A stretch of DNA of 31,691 nucleotides from Hysterium pulicare CBS 123377 (lineage: Eukaryota > Ascomycota > Dothideomycetes > Hysteriales > Hysteriaceae): the NCBI GenBank assembly GCA_000467715.1, contig AJFK01000230.1, positions 1-31,691 on the forward strand, written 5' to 3'. The position numbers and the translations under genes are program-made. Positions within the stretch are counted from its first letter, which is position 1, and every line of letters begins with the position of its first letter. Of this stretch, positions 9,468 through 18,391 are shown piece after piece. The notes under the pieces were generated by a model. It was not told the origin of the DNA, made no database searches, and saw only the letters and a list, made by a program, of their open reading frames with translations.

Positions 9468-11458
9468 TCAGGCAAATCCAAAACCCGTGAGTAAGTTCCT
9501 AACCTCTGCAGGCGGCATGCCATTCGTGCCGAGTGCCCTGACCTGAGACCCACGTCTCAGCCGTTGTAGGCCAACAGCGACTTTCCAGCTCTCGCCGTCA
9601 TCAATGATGAAGACGTATTTCTTGCCTTCTGGATCGCGGATCGAGGCGCGGAGAAGGTGTTTGCCATTTCTCTCGCCAGTCTAGAAATAGTCAGCATCAT
9701 CGCAGGAAACATCCTGAAGCCGAGCTGTAAGTTGCAAGGAAAATGGAAGGAGTGACTTACCTCGACGAGTTTCATGGTCCAAGCTTTAATATCCCATTCT
9801 CGCTGCGCGACATTTCGGACGTCGTCATCAATGAACAATCCCTCGGTAGTAATCTTCAGGATTAACCCATCAGTTACGTTACCAGTCCCTGCCACCAATT
9901 GCGCCACTGGCTTCGGGAACAAGTCATTGAAGAGATATACCGCTTTGATCTGGATCTTGTCTGGGTCATTGGTACTATAAGGGCCTCGCTGGCTGGGCGG
10001 CGGTGTCGTACGTGAGGTGCTTTGAGATGGAGCATAGGAAGATTCAGAATATACAGAAGACTGAGAAGGTACTGTGGGAGGGCGCTTGGGTTTGTCGTAG
10101 GGCCGGAATGAGTGGCCTTCGCTATCTTGGGAGCCAAGGTAGGATTTTGCACTGGGTTTTTCGTAGGGCTTCTTTGGGGAAACGGTGGCTTTGATTGGAG
10201 ATGAGCGGGTTGAGGTGACGGATGGAGCTGGAGGACTCCGAGCTCCTGCAAAGATATCTGTACGCTCACCGCTTCCCATTCCGTACGTTGCAGAGCGGCG
10301 ACTAGTCGCAATCTTCTCCGCTTCGGCCTTAAGGCGCGTTTCTCGTTCGCGTTCTGCGCGTTCGCGAGCGGCCTTCAGTCGCTCTGCCCGATCCTTGTCG
10401 GCTTTCTCCTTCGCTGCCTTTGCTTCCGCGTCCGCCTTGGCTTGTTCAGCTTTCTTCTTCGCCTCCTCTTCAGCCATGGCCTTCTGTTCTGCCTCCAGCT
10501 TCTCCCTGATCTCCTTTTCGATTTTAGTTCTCGCTTCGGCTTCCCGTGCTTCTCGTTCTCGTGCATCTTTCTCTCGCTGATCCTTCTCCCTCTGTAGTCT
10601 CTCCTTAGCGATTCGTTCACGAGCTTCCCTTTCTCGTTGTTCACGTTCTCGGGCCCTCATTTTCTCCCACTTCTCCTTTTCTGCCTGGGCTCGAGCTTGC
10701 CTCTCAGCTTCATCCTTCCGCTTTTGTTCCTCTTCTCGCCGTTTCTTCGCTTCTTCGGCTCGCTTTCGTTCTTCTTCTCGTTTTCTTGTCTCTTCACGAG
10801 CCTTCTCCCATCCCGATGAGGATGACGATTGGGGTTTTGACCATGAAGGCTCTGGCCGAGCTTCGGATTCAGGTGGCGGAGGTGGAGGTGGAGGCGGAGG
10901 CGGAGGCGGAGGCGGGGATTGTTGATGTTGATGTGAATGGGGCGGTGGTCCGTACCCAGGATGCGGTCCCCCTCCAGGAGTCTGTGGTTGAGGTCCAGCG
11001 CCCGGGAAGCCACCATGGGGTGGTGATTGAGCTCTTTGATATCCTGGAGAAGGACCTCCTGCTGTTCCCTGGGCTCCACCGGTTCTAGGCGGTGATCCAC
11101 TTGCTCCAGCCCCTCCCTCTCCTTGAGTCTTGCCCCAGGCCCAGCCAAGCACTCCAACTGCTACGATCAGCATCATAACACCGGTACCCCCAGATGCTAT
11201 CCCCTTGCTTAGCGTTGCTACCCATTGCTTGACCGTTGGCTCGATGATCTGCCATATTGCAATTGCGAGTACTGTGCTTGCTACTCCAGCCAGGAAGCTG
11301 TTTCGTTGCGGTGCAAGAGAAGGTAGGTAAAGAAACCCACCACCTGAGGAATGGGGGGGTATTATGAAGATATCGTAGTTTCCTGGAGGCAGCCCAGCTG
11401 AAGTTGTCTTTGGGTTGGAGCCATGGGGAGGTGGAGGCGGCGGTGGTGGGCCATCCAT
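9468..11458 (-). CDS. Membrane protein with proline-rich, coiled-coil and C-terminal globular regions
   Basis: Exon 1 (11458-9761) and exon 2 (9680-9468) are joined by an 80-nt phase-0 intron (GTAAGT..TCTAG), giving 636 residues. In order: a poly-proline start (residues 4-11); two hydrophobic segments at about 54-72 and 91-108; a Gly/Pro/Gln-rich stretch; 15 consecutive prolines at 182-196; a very charged Glu/Lys/Arg/Ala helix at about 217-383, probably a long coiled coil or single alpha helix; a Ser/Pro-rich linker; and a globular end at 501-636. Exon 2 completes the globular end with strands such as KKYVFIIDDGE and a final helix ESWKVAVGLQRLRR, a pattern reminiscent of a PH-like fold (inference). 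This suggests a membrane-anchored scaffold or tether. I do not recognise a named family. Without splicing, the frame would run into unrelated residues and stop at 9557. Confidence 0.82.
10871..10915 (-). repeat. Triplet repeat encoding poly-proline
   Basis: A GGN-type triplet tract on the plus strand, mostly GGC and GGT/GGA read in offset, encodes the 15-proline run at residues 182-196 of the coiled-coil protein. It is a likely site of length variation between strains. Confidence 0.7.
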
Positions 11459-12748
11459 CTCCGGCCCAGGTCTGGAAAAGGCCTCGAGGCCGGGTTGGAA
11501 GTCTCAGATACTCTTCTTATTTACTTTGTATGTTTACGCGAGAGGCTGCAGATCGGCAATTCGGGGAGGTGAGAGCGTTGTCGTGCGTTGGATGTGGCGT
11601 TCGTGCGTCGGAGAAAAGGCATAAAGATTGTTGCCTTGTTTTGGAGGGTAAAGGGCGGCCGTTTCGGGGAACCGATGCGTCAATGATGGGGTATTATATG
11701 ATAGGGATGGCAGATTGGGCAATGCTGAAACTCCAAACGCCGTCAGATGGATCGTGAGGGGGTGTACTGTACAGATTGGACGGAATTGAGGGCGGAGGTG
11801 ATTGTTGATGACTTTTGTTGATTGATGTTTTGGGAGCTCGTTTAGCGCCCGCGCGGGCCGTCACCCACCGCAAGGTTTGATCCGCACCTCCAGCTGCCAG
11901 GTGTAACGCTGGCGATGGAAAGCTTCGATGGGTCTTCGTCAGTTCATGCACCGAACTCCAGTCGTTTTGAAGGCCATCCCTCCCTTTCCCCAGCCAATTT
12001 GGCCAGCATCATCGTGGTGGCAATTGCGGGGCCTTGGTTGCGCTCTCGACACGGAGCTGTGAACGAATAACAAACATCATCTCCACCTCCGCATTGCTAC
12101 TGGATATGCTCAATGGGGCATCGTGACCAAGCGTGATTCGAGTCAGCAAATGCAGGCATTGGCAGAACGCGGCCAGCCATCATTCGCTGGGCCATGTGCT
12201 GGGCTGTGTGCTGAAGTCCCTCTCTGCAGCAGTCAAAAGAAATTTGGGCCACATGGAAGCCCCGGTCCCATCTCCTCGTTCTTTGCAATGTGCTCTCCTC
12301 CGCAATCCAATGCAGAACATGTTGACAAATCATCTACATGGGGTTGGAGAGGAGACTGTGGCGTTGCTTTGTATCAGTGCCAGTGCCGTGAATGACGATT
12401 GATTGTTTACTGTCGAAGTAAACAACACGACATCCGCTGTCACGACAGGATGCGTGCGTTGGCCCTGCAGACGAAAAGGCGGGACAGAACGGCCGGCTCG
12501 ACGTTCAAGACTGCCCACCAGCGACCAATAGCATCTGTCGCACGTCGTCATCCTTTTCCATTGGGACGAGTAAGCCACAGGACTCGAGCCAGCGGCAGTT
12601 GCGCACATCACGAGCACAACATTCATCGCATGCGGGCTCTCGTCGAGTCTAGCCTGTCCCAACGATATACGAAAGACTGTCATGGTCGTTTTCTGTTGTG
12701 GCACCCTGCTCATGGGACCGACCAGGTCTTGGCTGTTGACCCGCTAAC
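11459..12748. other. Divergent promoter region
   Basis: About 1.3 kb separates the start of the minus-strand coiled-coil gene from the plus-strand transporter, so it holds both promoters. Overlapping frames on both strands (11694-11951, 12123-12402, 12330-12713, 12399-12863) have no domain and look like chance. Confidence 0.55.
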
Positions 12749-14650
12749 ATGGAAACCTACGAGCTCACTCCGCACCCCCGAGAGCCGCATCGTGACGGGA
12801 CCGCCATGGAGGACGAGCCTCAGGACAGCGGACCCGATGCGCGCATACAGAAGAATACAGTGAAGAAGCTGGACGTATTATTACTTCCCTTTCTCTCTTT
12901 ACTCTTCTTGTTCAACTCACTTGATAAGTCTAATGTAGGCAGCATTCCCAGCAAACACCACTCTCATCCGGCTACCTAACCGCTATCAGATTGGAAATGC
13001 AGAATCCGCTCATTTCACATCCAACATAGGGCTACACAAAGACGACCTCAACACAGCCGTCGCCCTCTTCTTTGCCTTCTTCGTAAGCCTCCAACCCCTC
13101 GGCGCCGCGCTCGGAAGAAGATATGGCATGGTGGCCTGGGTCCCATCATGCATGGCTTTGTGGGGGGTATCAACAGCCCTACACATTTGGGTGAAAACCC
13201 GATGGCAGCTATTCACGCTGCGGATTATCATTGGCTGTCTAGAAGGTGGGTTAACTCCCTCCACCCGCTCTCCTCCCCGAAACCGACCTATCATGATGTC
13301 ATTATGGCTGATGTACCTGCAGCGGGATTTTATCCCGTAACGGTGTCCTTCCTCTCTCTCTTCTACACCCGCTTCGAGTTCGCGCGGCGACTCAGTCTTT
13401 TCTACGGGCAAGCTGCCATAGGCGGGGCATTAGGCGGCATCCTCAGCTACCTTGTGTTCTCTCGATTCCCAGGCGAACAACGTGATCACGAAGAAGGAGC
13501 GTTACCAGATAATAATAATGGCTGGAAATCGTGGCAGGTACTATTCCTGCTTGAAGGCATCTCAACGATCATTGTCGCACTTGTTGGATACCTCTGGCTG
13601 CCTCATGGACCCAGCACGGCCTGGTTCCTGAGTGATGAGGAGAGAGCATGGGCAGAGGAACGCATTAGACAAGATCGCACGCCAGCTTCTTCAACCTCTG
13701 CATCTCCTCATGCCACAAAAGCCGACGACGAAGAAGATGTTAACCACGAAGAATCTCACGGCCTCCTGGGTCAATCTCACGCCTCGTCATCCTCTCAACC
13801 CATAACCGACGATCGCGGCCTAACACCCCATGACATTCTCAGCGCCCTGCTCTCGCCCAAAATCTACCATATCCTTCTCTGCAACATCCTCAGCTCCATC
13901 CCCATATACGCCTTTTCCGTCTTTCTGCCCCTCGTCCTAGCGCCCCTAACAGGTGGGCGAGCCTCTCCCGCCCTTGTAAACCTCATGACAGCACCTCCCT
14001 TCATCTGCGGTGCAATTACCCTCTACCTCTTCGCTAGCTATAGCGACCGTCACCAGATCCGCATCATGCCCATCCTAACGGGCCTGGGAGTAGTGATCAT
14101 AGGCCTAACCCTTACAGTGGCAATGCCTCACACGAAGGGCTGGGCAATTCCTCGCTATCTCGCCCTGAACGTCCTCATCAGCGGATGTTTCGTGGCGTCT
14201 CCGTTAACAGTCGCCTGGATAAGCGGGAATACGCCGTCCCCTGGTAAACGTGCCCTTCTACTCGGTATCAATGGTTGGGGGAACTTAGCTGGTGTGTTGT
14301 CGGCACTGCTCTTTCGACCTAAATATGCTAAGGATGGTTATATTGTCCCTTTTTGGTGGACCCTGGTATGTGTTGGGTGTGCGGCCGGGGGCTATTGGCT
14401 TTTCTGGCGGAACTTGGCAGCGGAGAATGAGCGCAGGAGAGCTCTTCTTAGGGGTTGGGATGAGGAGGATGTTGAGAGGGAGCGGTGCGAGGGACGCGGC
14501 CCGCTTGTATCAGATAGGCGTGTCGTGGAGTGGGTTGCGAGGTGGTGCTTAGGAGTGAATAGGTTAGAGGGGGTGGCGAGATGGATAGAAGCGGCGAGAG
14601 ATGGTGGGAGAGACGGTGATGAGAGGATTACTTTTATTTATGGGCTATGA
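12749..14650 (+). CDS. MFS transporter, anion:cation symporter (Dal5/Tna1-like) type
   Basis: Three exons, 12749-12934, 12990-13245 and 13323-14650, encode 589 residues. The introns are 55 nt (CTAAC branch point) and 77 nt. The first transmembrane segment reads KKLDVLLLPFLSLLFLFNSL and is followed by LDKSNIGNAE across the first splice junction, the signature of this MFS branch. Across the second junction comes GCLEAGFYP, the usual start of segment 4 to 5. An LGRR loop between segments 2 and 3 fits the MFS. The central cytoplasmic loop, about residues 250-310, is long, acidic and Ser-rich. Known relatives carry organic anions such as allantoate, nicotinate, pantothenate or biotin precursors with protons across the plasma membrane; the substrate cannot be told here. 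The C-terminal tail (after WLFWRN) is unusually long, about 85 residues, Arg/Glu-rich and cytosolic. Confidence 0.9.
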
Positions 14651-15548
14651 TTTGCATCACTTGATTTGGATTGGGCTTTCGTGGTTACGGCGTTTAGCCC
14701 AGAGCGAGGTGGGATATTTAGGCACTTACAATACCCATATAGAGATACGTAGAGTCATCATTAGCAGATTCATTAGTATCATCATAAATCTTATTTAGTC
14801 ACTTCGGTACCTAGAGATCGTGCTTCCATAGAAACTATAATCGTTGGTGCTTTCGGTTTCCCATCAAATTTTCGCTGTCAAATTTTTTCGATGATGGGAA
14901 GAAGAGTTGAGGGCATAAAAGAGTAAACCAAAGATTTCGTATGTACAGGGAACAAAAACAGGCATGCGCCAGTCCACCAACCCCTACCCTTTCCGCCAAA
15001 GAATAGGGAGGTCTGCGGCATGGCTTCCAGCCACTGCCCAACCATTACAACTATAACAGTTGCTCGAAAATGGTTCTCGTCGTGAGCCATGCTTGTGAGT
15101 ACCGTAAACCAGAAGGCCCAAGAAGGTCGATGGCCCTTAGATTCCAAATGAGGGGTTTGAAACTCGGAATATAGTACCGAGCTCGTCGATGGGCTTTCTA
15201 TAAGCCAGGGTTTTCGGAACAAGCATTTAAGACCGCAGAGGTATAGTGAGGTCTGAATGAGCGGTTTGAGCTCCAGGGAACGTAGTGAGGTTTGAAAAGG
15301 AGTGGTTCATAAGAGTACTATGAACCACAGGAAAGGAAAAGGTCTAAACCATGTCGCTGAACCTAACATGCAGTCGTCGATGAATGACACTTTCTTCCAA
15401 AACCTCGATTTAGTAGAAGTCGGCAACATGAGGCCTTTTCCCACGAACCCGGAATCGGAATTCGGGAAAAGTGAATCCAAATGATATTTAGAAGTCGAAC
15501 GGTAAACATCCAGCGATAGTACTCAGTTCGAACTCCAATCCTCATTCC
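14651..15548. other. Convergent 3' regions, no gene seen
   Basis: This lies between the 3' ends of the transporter and of the acidic-protein gene. The 114-codon minus frame at 14878-15222 has no recognisable domain and no splice context. Confidence 0.5.
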
Positions 15549-16916
15549 TTACCACTCCCTCTCCTTAACGGCAGCATGACCAATATTCTCCTCCACCCCC
15601 CGATCTGGATGTACTCTCGCCTCAACCGTCAGTGCCCTCAACAAAACCCTCGTCTCCCGATGATTGAAAATGCGGGGACGACTGTGGAAGGGAAGACATG
15701 CAACATAGTCTCCGTCAGGGTACTCGTCGTGTTCGAAATGTGAAGCATATAAGGGTTCCAGTAAGAAAGAATTGCCTAGAGGTCCAGGGTTACTTGCTAT
15801 CGATTCCTGGATTATGGCCTCCAAACTGGCTGTAAGTTCGGGATCATCGTCCATATATGCCATATCGAGATGCTCTTCTTCTTCGTCGTCATGTTCCATT
15901 GGGTTACTGATGCCAGACTCCCCTTCCACTCCATCCATTCTGGCTTCCATGCCAACGGCTAAGGTGTATAGTTCGCGGTCATTCTCGTTCTCGGAAGGTA
16001 CATTGTTGACTTCACCCTCTGTGGAATGGAAAGCATCTTCTGCTCCGTAGCTCAGAAGCCCATCCCCAGTTGCTGTTGAAATGTCGGCTAAGTCTGAGTC
16101 GGTCTCCATGGGTCCGTAGCTTTGAAATCCAAACTGCTGGAAGCGTGAAGTACGTGAATTGTCTTCCTCGTCACTGGATGGGTCAATTAAATCATCCTCC
16201 TCCTCGTACTCGAATACAGATGTTGACTCAATCTCGACGTCCGAATCTTGTATTGAAGTCGACATGTCAGGTACAGATCCGACCGGGGCGTAGACAGAAC
16301 CATCGGGATCATTCTGATCCGAGGTCGATGCTTCCTCCTCTTCATCCGCCGTGCCTCCGTCCTCGCTCGCGTCGACTACAGATCCAGATATATTGGCTGT
16401 AGCAGGCTTTTCTCTGTTCACATGAGCAAGCCAATCTTCTTCAAATTCTTCATCGGCTTCCTGAAGAAGAGCCTCCCCATAATCCGATTTATTACGCCGT
16501 TCGGTATAATAGTCTTCGTTTGCGGATCGGTTCGTCGAATTCTTCGAGCTCTCTCTCGGGCTGATGGATGTGACAATTGATTTGGTCTTATCTGTGTTAG
16601 GATACTTGACATGGCTGAGCGAAGACCTTCTCTCGTTTACCTGTGTTGTTGCCTGTCGAGGAGAAGCTGTATGTTGCGGATTGGTGTCGCAGCAGATGTC
16701 TAAAGATGGGAGTATAATTAGCATGAGTTTCTAAAAGGAGTTTTGGTAGTGCCAGAACCCGTTTATTACTTCTGTTTATAGTTTTCTAATCTTCAAATAC
16801 CGCTCGAGTTCGATGTAGGTAGGAAACATATAAGGGGAAAGTACAAAGACGGGGACATAGACTTTGTAACCCGGACCTTACGTACCGTTGCGCGTCTGAC
16901 GCGCCGGTGGCCTCAT
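15549..16916 (-). CDS. Acidic, probably disordered protein of unknown function
   Basis: Exon 1 (16916-16886, 31 nt) encodes MRPPARQTRN plus one base. A 186-nt intron (GTACGT.., GCTAAT branch point, TTTAG) leads to exon 2 (16699-15549), giving 393 residues. The ATG at 16724 inside the intron opens the same frame but would read through the branch point and acceptor, so the two-exon model is preferred. Residues about 80-310 are dominated by Asp, Glu and Ser with little hydrophobic content (for example EEEDDLIDPSSDEED), consistent with intrinsic disorder and several casein-kinase-2-like sites. A more ordered C-terminus (HSRPRIFNHRETRVLLRALT) follows. No family is recognised. A nuclear or chromatin-associated role would suit the composition but is speculative. 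Confidence 0.75.
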
Positions 16917-17934
16917 AATGACTGCTCTCTAATGCTGGCACTGCTAGTACACTAAGTCAGCGATATTCTGGCTAATGCAATGGGTTTTCCACTACCGCGA
17001 CCCATTCAATTGCAATCGGACACAGGCGCTGGGATGGGGACCTACCTGTAGGGTGGACTTTGACGATTTGTGGTTGTTTTGATGGATGAGTGACGAAGTG
17101 AAGAACCTGCGCTCGCCTTTTATCTTGTTTTTGGGAAACTGTGTTGAGCCTGGATCAGGTGATTTCCGGCCGTCACTTTGATATCCAGCTTCTCTTGACT
17201 TCCATCTCTGCCCTAGTGAAGGCCATTCAACTTATGCACTAAGAATGATGTATTTGAGAGATGAAAGTGTATGTATTGTTAGAGTATAATGTTCCATGGA
17301 TATATACGTCCAATGTCGCTGTTGGAGGCATATGTGGTATCTCGTACTAGATCTGGGCTGCTGCATGGTAGCAGGACTCATGCTGAGAACAGCCATGCTA
17401 GAAAGGCCAGATTGAGCGGTCACTGAATTCGAGCATAAGTTATGATGCTTCGATAAGCAGGATATTACCGTCCGATATCTTGCTCGTCTAAGATTCTGAA
17501 TGAAGACTCGCGAAATAAATGAAAGGCAGAAAGAGTAGTGCGTTTGACCAGACATGTCGTCCACAAAGGTACATCAGTGTCTGGGAAGTACTGACAATGG
17601 GAGGGTAGAAAGGGATGGAGTTCAATGAAATGTGTGCCCGAGCCCGCCACAAGCTGGTGTGCACCTACGGTTGCGGTTCAAATGTCTACATCTGCGAGCC
17701 GAGGGTACAGCAACAGGTATAATCCCAAGAATCCAAGAGCCCTATTATGTACGGCACGGTTGTCGGTTAGCTCGTCACAGGCATAGGTACACAAATACGC
17801 ATTTCATACAAAGCTTGAGGTTTCACATCCCTATCCGATTTTCCGAATCAGTGCTATTTACAATCGCTACGCTCTAGAATCTGGCGCAATGATATCGAAT
17901 GGGTCCATATTGAATCTAAAGTACATGTCCGCCG
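16917..17934. other. Intergenic region, no gene seen
   Basis: This holds the promoter of the acidic-protein gene and the 3' region of the ATP8 gene. The frames at 17232-17564, 17465-17650 and 17632-17877 are short and without recognisable content. Confidence 0.5.
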
Positions 17935-18304
17935 CTATAGCTTGCTGATGAAGAGGCGCGCAGCCATCATGCGGACTCTCTGGGGGAGAATGTACTTAGA
18001 AAGTACGTAGATAAGGGATGGAATGAGGATGAAAGCGACCGTGGTTTCGTTGACGAAGAAGAAGGGGATGAGTTGGGGCATGGCCGAACGCAAGACCATC
18101 TGTAGCAATGGCAATCAGCAATGGTGCAGGCGGATTGGCATCGTGAACGCTCACCATTCCCTTGTTGTTCTCGGCGGGAGACGCAATCTGGTTGGATTTG
18201 GCATGGCCAGCGACGAAAGCAGGGCGAGCCATCGTCGATGGACGAAGGATGGCGGGTCGCTGGATAGCTCTTGCGAGCGGGCGGAAGAGTCGTGTGGAGT
18301 TCAT
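17935..18304 (-). CDS. ATP8: Nuclear-encoded mitochondrial ATP synthase F0 subunit 8
   Basis: Exon 1 (18304-18155) and exon 2 (18099-17935) are separated by a 55-nt phase-0 intron (GTGAGC.., CTGAT branch point, CTACAG) and encode 104 residues. Exon 1 gives 50 residues rich in Arg and Ala/Pro with a single acidic residue (MNSTRLFRPLARAIQRPAIL at its start), a typical matrix-targeting presequence. Exon 2 encodes six linker residues and then a 48-residue ATP8: MPQLIPFFFVN at its start, one membrane segment, LP at the membrane exit, a basic tail, and RLFISKL at the end. Yeast ATP8 has the same 48-residue length, the same MPQL.PF start and the same C-terminal RLFISKL. Subunit 8 is part of the F0 peripheral stalk in the inner membrane and is normally mitochondrially encoded. 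Standard code, nuclear codon use and introns exclude a recent mitochondrial insertion. Confidence 0.9.
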
Positions 18305-18312
18305 GATGGGCC

Positions 18313-18391
18313 CTGGGAGGTTCAACATTAGCTCGCATCCTTTGGCCAATTGACAAATATGCAGCCGAGCAAGTAGATCTGTATCACTAAC
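18313..18391 (-). other. Probable 5' UTR intron of the ATP8 gene
   Basis: On the minus strand a GTTAGT donor at 18391 and a CTCCCAG acceptor ending at 18313, with GCTAATG as branch point, define a 79-nt intron ending 8 nt before the ATG at 18304. It removes the in-frame upstream ATG at 18328, which supports the chosen start. Confidence 0.5.

Noticed and set aside
10185-11088. Plus-strand frames opposite the coiled-coil gene
   Set aside because: They are antisense to the Glu/Lys/Arg repeats and to the poly-proline tract, which produce long open frames on every reading; the minus-strand frame has domain structure and splice continuity.
12399-12863. 154-codon plus frame overlapping the transporter start
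   Set aside because: It is out of frame with the transporter's first exon, Arg/His-rich and without family resemblance.
14878-15222. 114-codon minus frame downstream of the transporter
   Set aside because: No recognisable domain, no splice context, and located in a convergent 3' region.
16700-16724. Start of the acidic protein at 16724
   Set aside because: This start lies in the intron; its codons include the branch point and acceptor, while the upstream 31-nt exon joins in the right phase.
17935-18304. ATP8 as a simple mitochondrial DNA insertion
   Set aside because: The copy has a presequence, introns, a standard-code frame and G/C-ending codons, none of which fit a passive insertion.
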